A model generated the notes under the pieces. It was not told the DNA's origin and searched no databases. It saw only the letters and a list, made by a program, of their open reading frames with translations. The translations under genes were made by a program, and so were the position numbers. Positions 8,387 through 16,296 of a stretch of 64,000 nucleotides of DNA are shown piece by piece (position 1 is the stretch's first letter; the number at the start of each line of letters is the position of its first letter). This DNA comes from Pseudomonas sp. C2B4 (lineage in GTDB: Bacteria > Pseudomonadota > Gammaproteobacteria > Pseudomonadales > Pseudomonadaceae), in the NCBI RefSeq assembly GCF_013359695.1, contig NZ_JABFMU010000028.1, forward strand, positions 1 through 64,000. Reading direction: 5' to 3'.

Positions 8387-9096
8387 ACAGGCTGATCGCG
8401 TGCCTCCTGTGGCTGCTCTCCTTCGCAACCATGGCCCAAGGCCTCGACGACAGTCGGCAACTGATTGTCGTCACCAGCCAGGATTGGGATGACACCCAGG
8501 GCACCGCCCAGCGCTATGAACGGCACGGCAACCGGTTTGAAAAATTCGAAGCGGCTTTTCCCGTGGTACTGGGCAAACACGGAATGGGCTGGGGCAAGGG
8601 GCTCAACGGCATCGAAGGCCTTCAAGGACCGCTCAAACAGGAAGGCGATGGCAAGGCCCCGGCCGGGATCTTCAAACTGGGCACGGCGTTCGGCTATGCA
8701 ACCACCGCCGAGACCCGACTGCCCTACCTTGCGCTGACACCCGACATCGAGTGCGTGGACGACAGCCCGTCGAAACGCTACAACCAACTGGTCGACGGCT
8801 CGACGGTCAGCAAGGACTGGAACAGCGCCGAACGCATGCGGCGCAACGATGATTTGTATCGCCAGGGTATTTTCATCGAGCACAACACCCCGGCCTCCCC
8901 TGCTGCCGGCTCCTGCATTTTCTTCCACATCTGGCGCAGCCCCACGACGCCCACCCGGGGCTGCACCGCGATGGCCCCGGCGGATATCGCTCGTTTGCTC
9001 AGTTGGCTGGACCCGCGCCAGTCCCCGCTGCTGGTGCAATTGCCCCGGGCGCAATACGCGCAGCTGCGCGAACGCTGGCACCTTCCCGCGCGTTGA
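8383..9096 (+). CDS. YkuD-type L,D-transpeptidase-like exported protein
   Basis: 237 aa with a signal peptide (residues 1-19, cleavage near TMAQG). The C-terminal half carries a YkuD-like signature: His182 in FFHIW and SPTTPTRGCTAM with the candidate nucleophile Cys194. The N-terminal part (residues 25-110) has the VLGKHGMGWGKG and AGIFKLG stretches typical of this family. It would form or exchange 3-3 or lipoprotein links to peptidoglycan, or act as a carboxypeptidase. Starts inside the stop of the VanX-like gene (ATGA overlap). Its last about 98 nt overlap on the opposite strand the extended 3' end of the sterol-desaturase-like gene. Confidence 0.75.
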   Translation: MNRLIACLLWLLSFATMAQGLDDSRQLIVVTSQDWDDTQGTAQRYERHGNRFEKFEAAFPVVLGKHGMGWGKGLNGIEGLQGPLKQEGDGKAPAGIFKLGTAFGYATTAETRLPYLALTPDIECVDDSPSKRYNQLVDGSTVSKDWNSAERMRRNDDLYRQGIFIEHNTPASPAAGSCIFFHIWRSPTTPTRGCTAMAPADIARLLSWLDPRQSPLLVQLPRAQYAQLRERWHLPAR

Positions 9097-10204
9097 TCGA
9101 GCCCCAAACCTGTGGGAGCGAGCCTGCTCGCGAAGGCGGAGTGTCAGTCAAATTAATGCTGAATGTGCCGACGTCTTCGCGAGCAGGCTCACTCCTACAG
9201 AGATGACGGCGCCTGGTTTTGCGCAGCTTGCGCGCAGTGTCCACAAACGGCGTCACGATCAGGCTGTAAAGCGTCAGGTAGCGCCCGTGATCGGCCTCGC
9301 CCGTGCCGAAGCGAATGGCCTCGGGCTGCGACTGCGTCACGTACAGCGTGCCGAACATCCAGTCCCAGAGGGACAGGTTGACCCCGAAATTCTTGTTGAT
9401 GTGCCGGGGCGCGTCGCTGTGGTGAACCTGGTGTTGGGCCGGGCTGTTGAGCACATGCTCGACCACCGGCCCGAAGGACAGCCAGACATGGCTGTGCCGC
9501 AGGTTGGCCGCCAGTGCGTTGAGGATGAACACCATGTAGGTCACGCCGAACAGCGTGTACCGGTCGATCTCACCGCCGCAGGCGTACCAGAAGATCCCGG
9601 CAAAGGCGCTGACGAACACGATATCGATCAACCGCTCGATCATTTTCTCGATGAAATGCACCCGGCTGGCGGTGGCCGGCACCAGCACCGACGCCGAATG
9701 ATGGACTTTGTGAAACGCCCACAGGTAGCGCGAATGGTAGGCGCGATGGGCCCAGTAATGCAGGAAGTCCTGCAACACGAACACCCCCAGCCCGTAGAGC
9801 AAGGACAGCGCGAGGTGTTGTTCTACCTGCACCCGCGCGCCCCACAGGTGGGTGAAGAAGCGCACGTAGTCGCCGGAGCGCAACACGTACGGGTCCACCA
9901 GGCCGACGATGGGCACCACCAGCATGACTTTCAGGATGGCGCGCACGAAGTAGTAACGGTAATCAAGCAAGGCCGAGGGATGGAAATGCACACGGTGGCC
10001 GCCGATGAATTGCCAGAACGTGGGTGCAGCGGTCAGCCCACGGGATTTGCGCCAGCGAAACAGGCCGTAGGCAACGGCATAAGAGGTGAAGAGAAAGGCC
10101 ACGCAGAGGCGGCCGTTAAGGTCGAACAGGCCGAGAAACTGGTCGCTGACCGGCGCGATTACCCACCTGAACAGGTATTGGTAGAGAACTGCTAGAACAT
10201 CCAT
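8999..10204 (-). CDS. Sterol-desaturase-like fatty acid hydroxylase, C-terminus extended through a REPIN
   Basis: 401 aa. A di-iron membrane oxygenase of the fatty acid hydroxylase/sterol desaturase family; histidine boxes are HYWAH (149-153), HKVHH (165-169) and HQVHH (258-262), with several hydrophobic segments at 30-240. The start at MDVLAVLY is the first ATG before the membrane part; no strong ribosome site is visible. From about residue 335 the frame enters the REPIN at 9110-9200 and reads peptides such as CRSEPARED and SRAGSLPQ, then continues antisense into the preceding gene. About 66 terminal residues are therefore not native family sequence, and the original stop appears lost. Substrate unknown. 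Confidence 0.8.
   Translation of the reverse strand: MDVLAVLYQYLFRWVIAPVSDQFLGLFDLNGRLCVAFLFTSYAVAYGLFRWRKSRGLTAAPTFWQFIGGHRVHFHPSALLDYRYYFVRAILKVMLVVPIVGLVDPYVLRSGDYVRFFTHLWGARVQVEQHLALSLLYGLGVFVLQDFLHYWAHRAYHSRYLWAFHKVHHSASVLVPATASRVHFIEKMIERLIDIVFVSAFAGIFWYACGGEIDRYTLFGVTYMVFILNALAANLRHSHVWLSFGPVVEHVLNSPAQHQVHHSDAPRHINKNFGVNLSLWDWMFGTLYVTQSQPEAIRFGTGEADHGRYLTLYSLIVTPFVDTARKLRKTRRRHLCRSEPAREDVGTFSINLTDTPPSRAGSLPQVWGSINAREGASVRAAARIAPGAIAPAAGTGAGPAN
9110..9200. repeat. REPIN inside the 3' end of a coding sequence
   Basis: Left arm CTGTGGGAGCGAGCCTGCTC; right arm degenerate (GAGCAGGCTCACTCCTACAG, two changes from the usual copy). It is the only REPIN in the window translated as part of a recognised gene, the sterol-desaturase-like one on the minus strand. 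Confidence 0.88.
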
Positions 10205-10392
10205 GAACGGCTGGCCCGGAAGGTAAAGCGTTGTGGGTAGGTTAAGAACGACGCGGATATTAATGAACCGTCCCTTTCCAGCCAACACCCTTCCACTGTT
10301 GGCGGGCGCACACCCGCCAGATAACCTGTGCGCCCGCCTTGCCGGTGATTGCCGTATCACCGAGTGTAGTCGCTATTGCGGATGTTTCTTGT

Positions 10393-11790
10393 TCACGCCT
10401 TGCTTCGCCCTTCAACGGGCACGGCAACCGCCGATGACCGGGCCAGCAGGTAATACAGAATGCCCGGCACCATGAGCCCCACGATCCAGGAAATATCCAC
10501 GCCGCCAAGCTGCGCAACCATCGGTCCGGAATAGAAATGGGTGTCGACGAACGGCAGCTGAACCAGCACGCCGATGACATACACGCTGATCCCCAGCAGG
10601 TTCCAGCGGCCATAGCGCCCCGCCGGATCGGACAAGGCCGGGATGTCGTAACGCTCCTTGCTGATGAAGTAGTAATCCACCAGGTTGATCGCGCTCCAGG
10701 GGGTGAAGAACGTCAGCAGGAACAGGATGAAATACTTGAACGAGTTGAGGAACGAATACTGCCCCAACAGCGCGAGCGTGGTGGACGCCGCGACAATCAA
10801 CAGCACGAACACCATGCGCTGCCTGGCGCTGAACGTCAGGCGGCTGCGGAAACCGGTGATGATGGTGGCCACGCACATGAAGCTGCCGTAGGCGTTGAGG
10901 GTCGACACCGTGACCTTGCCGAACACCACGCTCAAATACAGCAAGGACGCCATCAACCCGGTGCTGCCCAGGCCGACGATGGTCGCCACTTCGTGACCGC
11001 GGAAGTTCGCCCCCGCCAAGGCCGCGGCAAACACCCCCAGCACCATCGACGCCTGGGCGCCCAGCACCGTACCCAGGCCGACGGCGGTGAAGGTTTTCCA
11101 GGACGCGGTCTTGCTCGGCAGATAGCGCGAGTAGTCGGCCACATACGGGCCGAACGCGATCTGCCAGGACGCCGACAACGACACCGCCAGCAGGAAGGTG
11201 CTCCAGGCGAAATGGCGGTTTTGCAGCAACAGGCCGATATCGTTGAGGGTCATCAACCGGGTAAACAGATAGACGAACGCGATGACGCCCAGCACGCTGG
11301 CCACGCGCCCGACCAGGTGGATCACCCGATAACCGAACATCGTCAGCAGCGCGATGCAGGCAGCGAAAATCAGGATGCCGGCGCTGTCGCTGACGTTGAT
11401 CAACTGGGCAATCGCCTGCCCCGACAACACCGCGCCGGTGGCGCTGAAGCCGAGGTACATCAGGCACACCAGCACAATCGGGATTGCCGCACCGTACACC
11501 CCGAACTGCACACGACTGGAGATCATCTGCGGCAATCCGAGCTTCGGCCCTTGCGCCGCATGCAGCGCCACCACGGCACCGCCCAGCAGTTGGCCGATCA
11601 GCAAGCCGATCAGCGACCAGAACACATCACCGCCCAACACCACGGCCAGCGCCCCGGTGACGATCGCGGTGATCTGCAAATTGGCCCCGAGCCACAGGGT
11701 GAACTGGCTGTAGAGACTGCCGTGGCGCTCGGCCTCGGGGATGTAATCGATCGAACGGGTTTCGATCAGGGGACTTTGTTGCTGGGTCAT
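10393..11790 (-). CDS. NCS1-family permease (set B)
   Basis: 465 aa inner-membrane transporter with about 12 hydrophobic segments. NCS1 hallmarks: AAQGPKLGLPQMISSRVQFG near residue 75, FGPYVADYSRYLPSKTA in the middle and TPWSAINLVDYYFISKERYD in the last third. The start MTQQQSPLIE was chosen because the longer open frame only reads back into a REPIN. It is more diverged from the permeases at 2078 and 17139 than they are from each other. The lipoprotein amidohydrolase gene lies 153 nt upstream on the same strand with a REPIN between, so this permease may import what that enzyme releases. Substrate unknown. Confidence 0.87.
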   Translation of the reverse strand: MTQQQSPLIETRSIDYIPEAERHGSLYSQFTLWLGANLQITAIVTGALAVVLGGDVFWSLIGLLIGQLLGGAVVALHAAQGPKLGLPQMISSRVQFGVYGAAIPIVLVCLMYLGFSATGAVLSGQAIAQLINVSDSAGILIFAACIALLTMFGYRVIHLVGRVASVLGVIAFVYLFTRLMTLNDIGLLLQNRHFAWSTFLLAVSLSASWQIAFGPYVADYSRYLPSKTASWKTFTAVGLGTVLGAQASMVLGVFAAALAGANFRGHEVATIVGLGSTGLMASLLYLSVVFGKVTVSTLNAYGSFMCVATIITGFRSRLTFSARQRMVFVLLIVAASTTLALLGQYSFLNSFKYFILFLLTFFTPWSAINLVDYYFISKERYDIPALSDPAGRYGRWNLLGISVYVIGVLVQLPFVDTHFYSGPMVAQLGGVDISWIVGLMVPGILYYLLARSSAVAVPVEGRSKA

Positions 11791-11833
11791 TATTCTCGTT
11801 CTCTTCCAATTTAGTAGCCATCGCACGATCCAT

Positions 11834-11924
11834 TGTGGGAGCGAGCCTGCTCGCGAAGGCGGTGGGTCAGCTTGCATCAATGTTGAATGTGCAATTGCCT
11901 TCGCGAGCAGGCTCGCTCCCACAG
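11834..11924. repeat. REPIN
   Basis: Arms TTGTGGGAGCGAGCCTGCTC and GAGCAGGCTCGCTCCCACAG. The whole 91 nt differs from the REPIN at 7444-7536 at only about four or five positions, including the spacer, implying a recent shared origin. It separates the amidohydrolase gene from the permease gene. Confidence 0.92.
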
Positions 11925-11943
11925 GGATTGCGTGTACCCAGGT

Positions 11944-13800
11944 TTATTTTTGTTGTTCGATCACAGCCACCTGCCCCACAAACGGCGCCTTGGCCCACAC
12001 CACCTTGCCGCCCACCATCGTCATCAGCACCTGATTGCGCCCCAGTTCCTCCTCGGGCACTTGCATGAAGTTTTTATCCAGCACGATCAGGTCGGCGAAC
12101 TTGCCCACTTCCACCGAACCGACCACCGTCTCCAGCTTCAACTGCTCGGCCGCATTCAAGGTGATGGTGCGCAACACCTCGGCACGGGACAGCGCCGGAT
12201 CGGCGTTGAGCCTGCCTGCGTACTTGGGGCCATAGCTGTGTGGGTTCTGCGGATCGCCGGAGCGGGTGACGCCGACTTTCAGCGCGAGGAACTCGTCGAG
12301 CGGATCCACCGGCCAGTCGCTGCCATAGGCCACCCGGCCACCGGCGCGGGCGATGCTGCCGGACGGCTCCATGCGTGCGAACCGCTCGGCACCGAGGTGA
12401 TCGCTGGTGCCGTCGACCGTGGACGGCGCTTGCTGCGCCCACTGGAAGGACATGTTGGCGGTCACGTCGAGCGCCTTGAAGCGTCCATAGTCAGCGGGGT
12501 CCACCGATTCGGCATGGGTGATGGTCGGGCGGAAGGCGTTGCCGGGCAATTGCCGGCGCACGTATTCGATGCCGTTGAGCGAGTCCCGCACCGCGCGGTC
12601 GCCGGTGGCGTGCAGGTGCGGGTCGAGGCCGGCCTGAACGGCCTTGAGCAGCAATGGATTCAGCACCTGTGGCGGGAAATACAGCTCGCCACGGTTTTTC
12701 CCCGGTGCCCATTTCGGTGATTTTTCGGTGCCGGTATTGCCCAGATACGGCGTCAACATGGCCCCGGTATCGGCCGGTGCGTTGATGATGCCGTCCATGA
12801 ACAATTTGACGTGGCGCATGCTCACGCCCGGCGCCACTTGGGTTTCACCCTGGTCGTAAGTGACGGCCATGGCCTTGGCCTCGGCAATGGTCTTGTCCGG
12901 GTCGGCGGTCGCGGCGGCCGGGTCGAGCTTGATCGCCAGCAAGGCGCGGGCGGTCAGCTCACCGGACTGTTGAAGCGCAGTGAAGGCCTTGCCATTCTCC
13001 GGCCCCGACAAGGCATCGAAGAAGCTGGTAATGCCCTGCTGGCGCATGGCGTCGAGGGCGGCACGGCTCTGAACCAGTTTCTCGGCATCCGTGGCCGGCG
13101 GCACCACGGCGGCCATGGCATCGGCCGCGCCGTCCTCGCAAATCCCGGTCGGGTTGCCGGCACTGTCACGCACGTATTTGCCGTCACCGGGGTTGACCGT
13201 GTGCTTGTCGATGCCGGCCACCGCCAGTCCACGGGAGTTGACCAGCACCGTATGGAAATCGGAAGAACGTACCTGGATCGGACGCTTGGTGTTCAGCGCG
13301 TCGAGGGTCGCCTTGTCAGGGTCGCCGTCGAGACCGTTCATGCCCATGCGATCCCAACTGCCGACTTCCAGCCAGACGTCCGGGCCCTTGTCCTTGTCGG
13401 CATCCAGACAAGCCTGGATGGTTTCCTGGAACACTTTGCGGGTCATGGTCTGGTATTTCAGATCGCACAGGGTCATGGCCCGACCGCCATCGCCGGGATG
13501 CATGTGCGCGTCGATGAAGCCCGGCATCAGCATGCGCCCGGCCAGATCGATGACCTGCGTCTGTGTGCCGACGTACGAAGCAACCCCCTCATCGCTGCCG
13601 ACATAAACGATCTTGCCCCCCGTGACCGCCACCGCCTGCTGCACCGAATCCTTGCCGTCGACGGTGTACACATAACCGTTGCGCATGACCCAGTCGGCGC
13701 TGGTCGGCCCCCGGCTCTGGCACCCCACCAGCGCCACGCAGGAAACAGCTGTTGCGCCGGCCACGGCGATAAACAACCTGGACAATTTCAATGGCCTCAC
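11944..13800 (-). CDS. Amidohydrolase family 3 (YtcJ-like) lipoprotein
   Basis: 618 aa metal-dependent amidohydrolase. The N-terminus has a signal with lipobox LVGC (Cys27), so it should be a membrane-anchored lipoprotein outside the cytoplasm; most YtcJ-like enzymes I know of are soluble. Metal-binding motif is DAHMHP (His99, His101); further family stretches are HLHATGD, ITHAESVDP and YGSDWPVDPLDEF, ending with the beta-sandwich segment GKFADLIVLDKNF. It lies downstream of a LuxR-type regulator gene and upstream of an NCS1 permease, all on the minus strand. An extracytoplasmic hydrolase feeding a permease is the simplest reading; the amide or cyclic amide cleaved is unknown. Confidence 0.82.
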   Translation of the reverse strand: MRPLKLSRLFIAVAGATAVSCVALVGCQSRGPTSADWVMRNGYVYTVDGKDSVQQAVAVTGGKIVYVGSDEGVASYVGTQTQVIDLAGRMLMPGFIDAHMHPGDGGRAMTLCDLKYQTMTRKVFQETIQACLDADKDKGPDVWLEVGSWDRMGMNGLDGDPDKATLDALNTKRPIQVRSSDFHTVLVNSRGLAVAGIDKHTVNPGDGKYVRDSAGNPTGICEDGAADAMAAVVPPATDAEKLVQSRAALDAMRQQGITSFFDALSGPENGKAFTALQQSGELTARALLAIKLDPAAATADPDKTIAEAKAMAVTYDQGETQVAPGVSMRHVKLFMDGIINAPADTGAMLTPYLGNTGTEKSPKWAPGKNRGELYFPPQVLNPLLLKAVQAGLDPHLHATGDRAVRDSLNGIEYVRRQLPGNAFRPTITHAESVDPADYGRFKALDVTANMSFQWAQQAPSTVDGTSDHLGAERFARMEPSGSIARAGGRVAYGSDWPVDPLDEFLALKVGVTRSGDPQNPHSYGPKYAGRLNADPALSRAEVLRTITLNAAEQLKLETVVGSVEVGKFADLIVLDKNFMQVPEEELGRNQVLMTMVGGKVVWAKAPFVGQVAVIEQQK

Positions 13801-13865
13801 CCCTTTTTATTGTTTTGCAAGGACTCGACCGGACGGCCGTGCATGTCCTTGATATGCAGGGCATA

Positions 13866-13875
13866 CCCTATAGGG
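13866..13875. promoter_or_regulatory. Palindrome CCCTATAGGG before the amidohydrolase gene
   Basis: A perfect 10-bp palindrome in the 137-nt gap between the LuxR-type gene and the amidohydrolase start (65 nt upstream of the ATG). Two-fold symmetry and position suit a regulator site, but ten bases is short and TATAGG could simply be part of a -10 region. Confidence 0.25.
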
Positions 13876-13937
13876 CGCGGTGAGCGGATGGACCTCTGCA
13901 AATGAGGAGGGTCAGGCAATTTATTGAAGCGCGGGAC

Positions 13938-14960
13938 TCAATCGCGGCGATGCGTTTCCAGCAACGAGTTCGGCGAACGCAGAAGCGAACCCAACTCCAC
14001 CTTGCTCTTGACGCCGAGTTGCAGGTAGCAGTTACGCAGGTAGGTACGCACCGTCGCCGGGCTGAGCGTGAGGATTCTGGCGATTTCCTTGTACGAGTGA
14101 CCCGCGGCAAACAGCATGGCGACGGTCCGCTCCCGGGGCGCCAGCACCGCTCCGCGGGGTTGGGTTTCCAGCGACAGGATGACGTGTTCGGCATTCGGGG
14201 TCAGGGTCAGCGCCGAGCGGCCCAGGCGCATCACGCAGGGCGCCTTGGGCAAATGTGCGATGACTTCGGCGGGCAGCGTCGAGCCATTCCAGCCGGGCAA
14301 TTCCCGTTGGATGACCGCACACAGCCCGGCGCCGACGTAGAGGAGACCGCCATCGAGCCCCGCGACCGCAAAGTCAGTGGCGCCGTTGCCGGTGTCGACG
14401 CGGATCATGTCTTGCACCTGGAAGCGCCACAGTTGCAACAGGTGCTCGCAGAACGCCGAAAACAGACCGGCCTCCCGGTCGTTGAACGCCGGGGCATCGT
14501 CGCCACGGTAGAGGCACACGAAAAACATCAGGCCGCTTTCCGGCAGTTCGAAGGTGATGCACATCGGGTGGTAAAGGTCGTGGCGCCGGGCGAAGGCGTC
14601 CACATCGGCATCGGGGTCGGTGTAACCGCTGTCGCGGATGACCTCGCCGGGGCGACTCAGGGTGTCATGGGAGAATTTGTCGCTGCCGGCGCTCTGCTGC
14701 CATTCGGCGGCAAAAGACTCGGCCAGGTCGATGCGCCCGTGCATCCAGCTTTGCGGCGGTGCGCCGGCGACGGAGACGGACATCTCGCCCCACCATGCCG
14801 AGGCGAAGGGTACGAGTTGGCGAAACGCCTGCAGGCCATCGACGATGAACTCGGCAGCGCCGCGTTCCCGCGCAAGACGACCCAAGTGCAGCAGGCAGCG
14901 GTTGAATGCCTGTAGCGTGGTCATCGAGGTGTCGACGACACCCTGATTGCCCTCCTTCAT
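13938..14960 (-). CDS. LuxR-family transcriptional regulator (set B)
   Basis: 340 aa. The C-terminal GerE-type helix-turn-helix is clear (LAPRERTVAMLFAAGHSYKE, then TLSPATVRTYLRN), with HSYKEIARIL and ATVRTYL as the DNA-binding helices. The N-terminal about 250 residues match no sensor domain I can name; they are not obviously an autoinducer-binding or receiver domain. The start MKEGNQG was preferred because AGGACC precedes it; other ATGs lie 14 codons upstream and 12 downstream. It sits directly upstream of the lipoprotein amidohydrolase gene on the same strand and probably controls it and the permease beyond. Confidence 0.78.
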   Translation of the reverse strand: MKEGNQGVVDTSMTTLQAFNRCLLHLGRLARERGAAEFIVDGLQAFRQLVPFASAWWGEMSVSVAGAPPQSWMHGRIDLAESFAAEWQQSAGSDKFSHDTLSRPGEVIRDSGYTDPDADVDAFARRHDLYHPMCITFELPESGLMFFVCLYRGDDAPAFNDREAGLFSAFCEHLLQLWRFQVQDMIRVDTGNGATDFAVAGLDGGLLYVGAGLCAVIQRELPGWNGSTLPAEVIAHLPKAPCVMRLGRSALTLTPNAEHVILSLETQPRGAVLAPRERTVAMLFAAGHSYKEIARILTLSPATVRTYLRNCYLQLGVKSKVELGSLLRSPNSLLETHRRD

Positions 14961-15101
14961 CGTGCGGGTCCTGTTTGCTGCGAGGTCTGGGGGCTGAACC
15001 ATGCCACGGGGATTGCGATGGCGTCCATGCTTGTTGCGGGAGCGTGGCTTGTCCGCGAAGAAACCGGCAGCCGCCCCATCTCTTGCAAAAGCACCCGAGC
15101 C

Positions 15102-15202
15102 CTGTGGGAGCGAGCCTGCTCGCGAAGGACGTCAACGATAACGCGCCCTGTCTGAATGATCGCGTTGTCTGGACGTTTTTCGCGAGCAGGCTCGCTCCCA
15201 CA
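15102..15202. repeat. REPIN
   Basis: CTGTGGGAGCGAGCCTGCTC facing GAGCAGGCTCGCTCCCACA with a spacer of about 60 nt; part of a cluster of repeats upstream of the LuxR-type gene. Confidence 0.9.
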
Positions 15203-15377
15203 ATTGAATCAGGTACACCTGCAAGAAATTGGTTGGCTGTCAGGCTGTCATCGCTGGCAAGCCAGCTCCCACAAAAGGTGGAGGACGACGGCCAAAGCCA
15301 GGTCGGCTGTCAGGCCGCCTCGCTTTGGATTTGGCTTTTGAGGTGCACGCCCCCTCGAGAGGCCGAGTGGAGCTTCT

Positions 15378-15471
15378 CTGTAGGAGCAAAGCTTGCTCGC
15401 GATGACGGCAGTCCAGGCGACATCGATGGCACCTGATACGCCGCTATCGCGAGCAAGCCTTGCTCCTACAG
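15378..15471. repeat. REPIN, CTGTAGGAGC variety
   Basis: CTGTAGGAGCAAAGCTTGCT on the left and AGCAAGCCTTGCTCCTACAG on the right. The arms carry TAGG/CCTA instead of TGGG/CCCA plus an extra A/T pair, matching the variety at 53631-53732 more than the common one. Confidence 0.85.
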
Positions 15472-15491
15472 ATCCGGTCTGTCCTTGAGGT

Positions 15492-16214
15492 CTATGGAGG
15501 CTTCGTAGCAGCCAGCACTGCTTCAATTTCCTCAGCCACCAGGCTTTCAATCCGGCTCATGTTGCGATCACGGATACCTTGCTCCCGCAGCATGGTCACG
15601 GTGCGGAACAGGTACTGCGCCGCCGAACCCCAATGCCCCGCTGCGCGGGCCAGGACTTGCGCGACCTTGTCCATCGGCAGCTTGCCAGCATAGGCCTTGC
15701 CGTCCCGGGCGGCGATGAAGGCCAGGGCGCGCAATGGTCCGGACGCGGTTTTCACCGTTATCCAGCGCGCCACGTTGGTCGGCGGGTTGGCGTCGATTTC
15801 CCGGGCCAGCAGCAGGCTTATTTGCTTGAAATGATCTTGTGCTGGCAGTCGGAAGGCCACCCCCTGGCAGCTGCCACCCCGGTCGAGGGCCAGCATCAGC
15901 GCTGGCAGCTCGCGTGTGCCGCGCCAGCGGGTCAGGGTCAGGCAGAACGAGCGATGCCAGCCATAGGCGGTGGCGCTGCGACGCTCTTCGAATTCAAACT
16001 CCGGGGCCCAGATCAACGAACCGTAGGCGAACACCCAGAGAGCCTGCGGTGTGTATTCGCGCAGCAAGGCCTCGACCATCGCATCGACCTCTGCCGGCGT
16101 GTGCTCGGCAGTGCCGGGTTCGGGCCCCGGGTCGGGCTCGAACCGTTCGACATGGGCGACCAGTTCCGCCGTCAGGTTGCGTCGGGTGGATGGCCGGTTT
16201 TTGCTTGCGTCCAT
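15492..16214 (-). CDS. ChaC-like gamma-glutamylcyclotransferase
   Basis: 240 aa. The ChaC substrate-binding motif VFAYGSLIW is at residues 61-69, preceded by a polar N-terminal stretch with no family motif. ChaC enzymes split glutathione in the cytoplasm into 5-oxoproline and Cys-Gly. Family features such as YGWHRSFCLTL and the C-terminal GLRD-like region (GIRDRNM) are present. It stands alone between the REP-rich spacer and the nitrilase gene, which reads the same way 82 nt upstream. Nearby is a broken periplasmic gamma-glutamyltransferase gene (20460-21045), the other type of glutathione-degrading enzyme. Confidence 0.82.
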   Translation of the reverse strand: MDASKNRPSTRRNLTAELVAHVERFEPDPGPEPGTAEHTPAEVDAMVEALLREYTPQALWVFAYGSLIWAPEFEFEERRSATAYGWHRSFCLTLTRWRGTRELPALMLALDRGGSCQGVAFRLPAQDHFKQISLLLAREIDANPPTNVARWITVKTASGPLRALAFIAARDGKAYAGKLPMDKVAQVLARAAGHWGSAAQYLFRTVTMLREQGIRDRNMSRIESLVAEEIEAVLAATKPP

Positions 16215-16296
16215 ATCCGCCTCTCAATATGGATCCAACTGCAATCAGTCACCCAGAAAGACTAGCAGCGCGTACCTAATTTTCCCGAGCCGAGCG

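Larger units (their letters stand above)
14961..15491. other. 531-nt intergenic stretch filled with REP elements
   Basis: No gene seen. It contains a full REPIN (15102-15202), then second-family motifs (CAAGCCAGCTCCCACA around 15258-15273; CAGGTCGGCTGTCAGGCCGC at 15299-15318) that also occur at 259-319, then a REPIN of the CTGTAGGAGC variety (15378-15471). Both flanking genes read on the minus strand, so it also contains the LuxR gene's promoter region; no promoter stands out. Confidence 0.75.
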
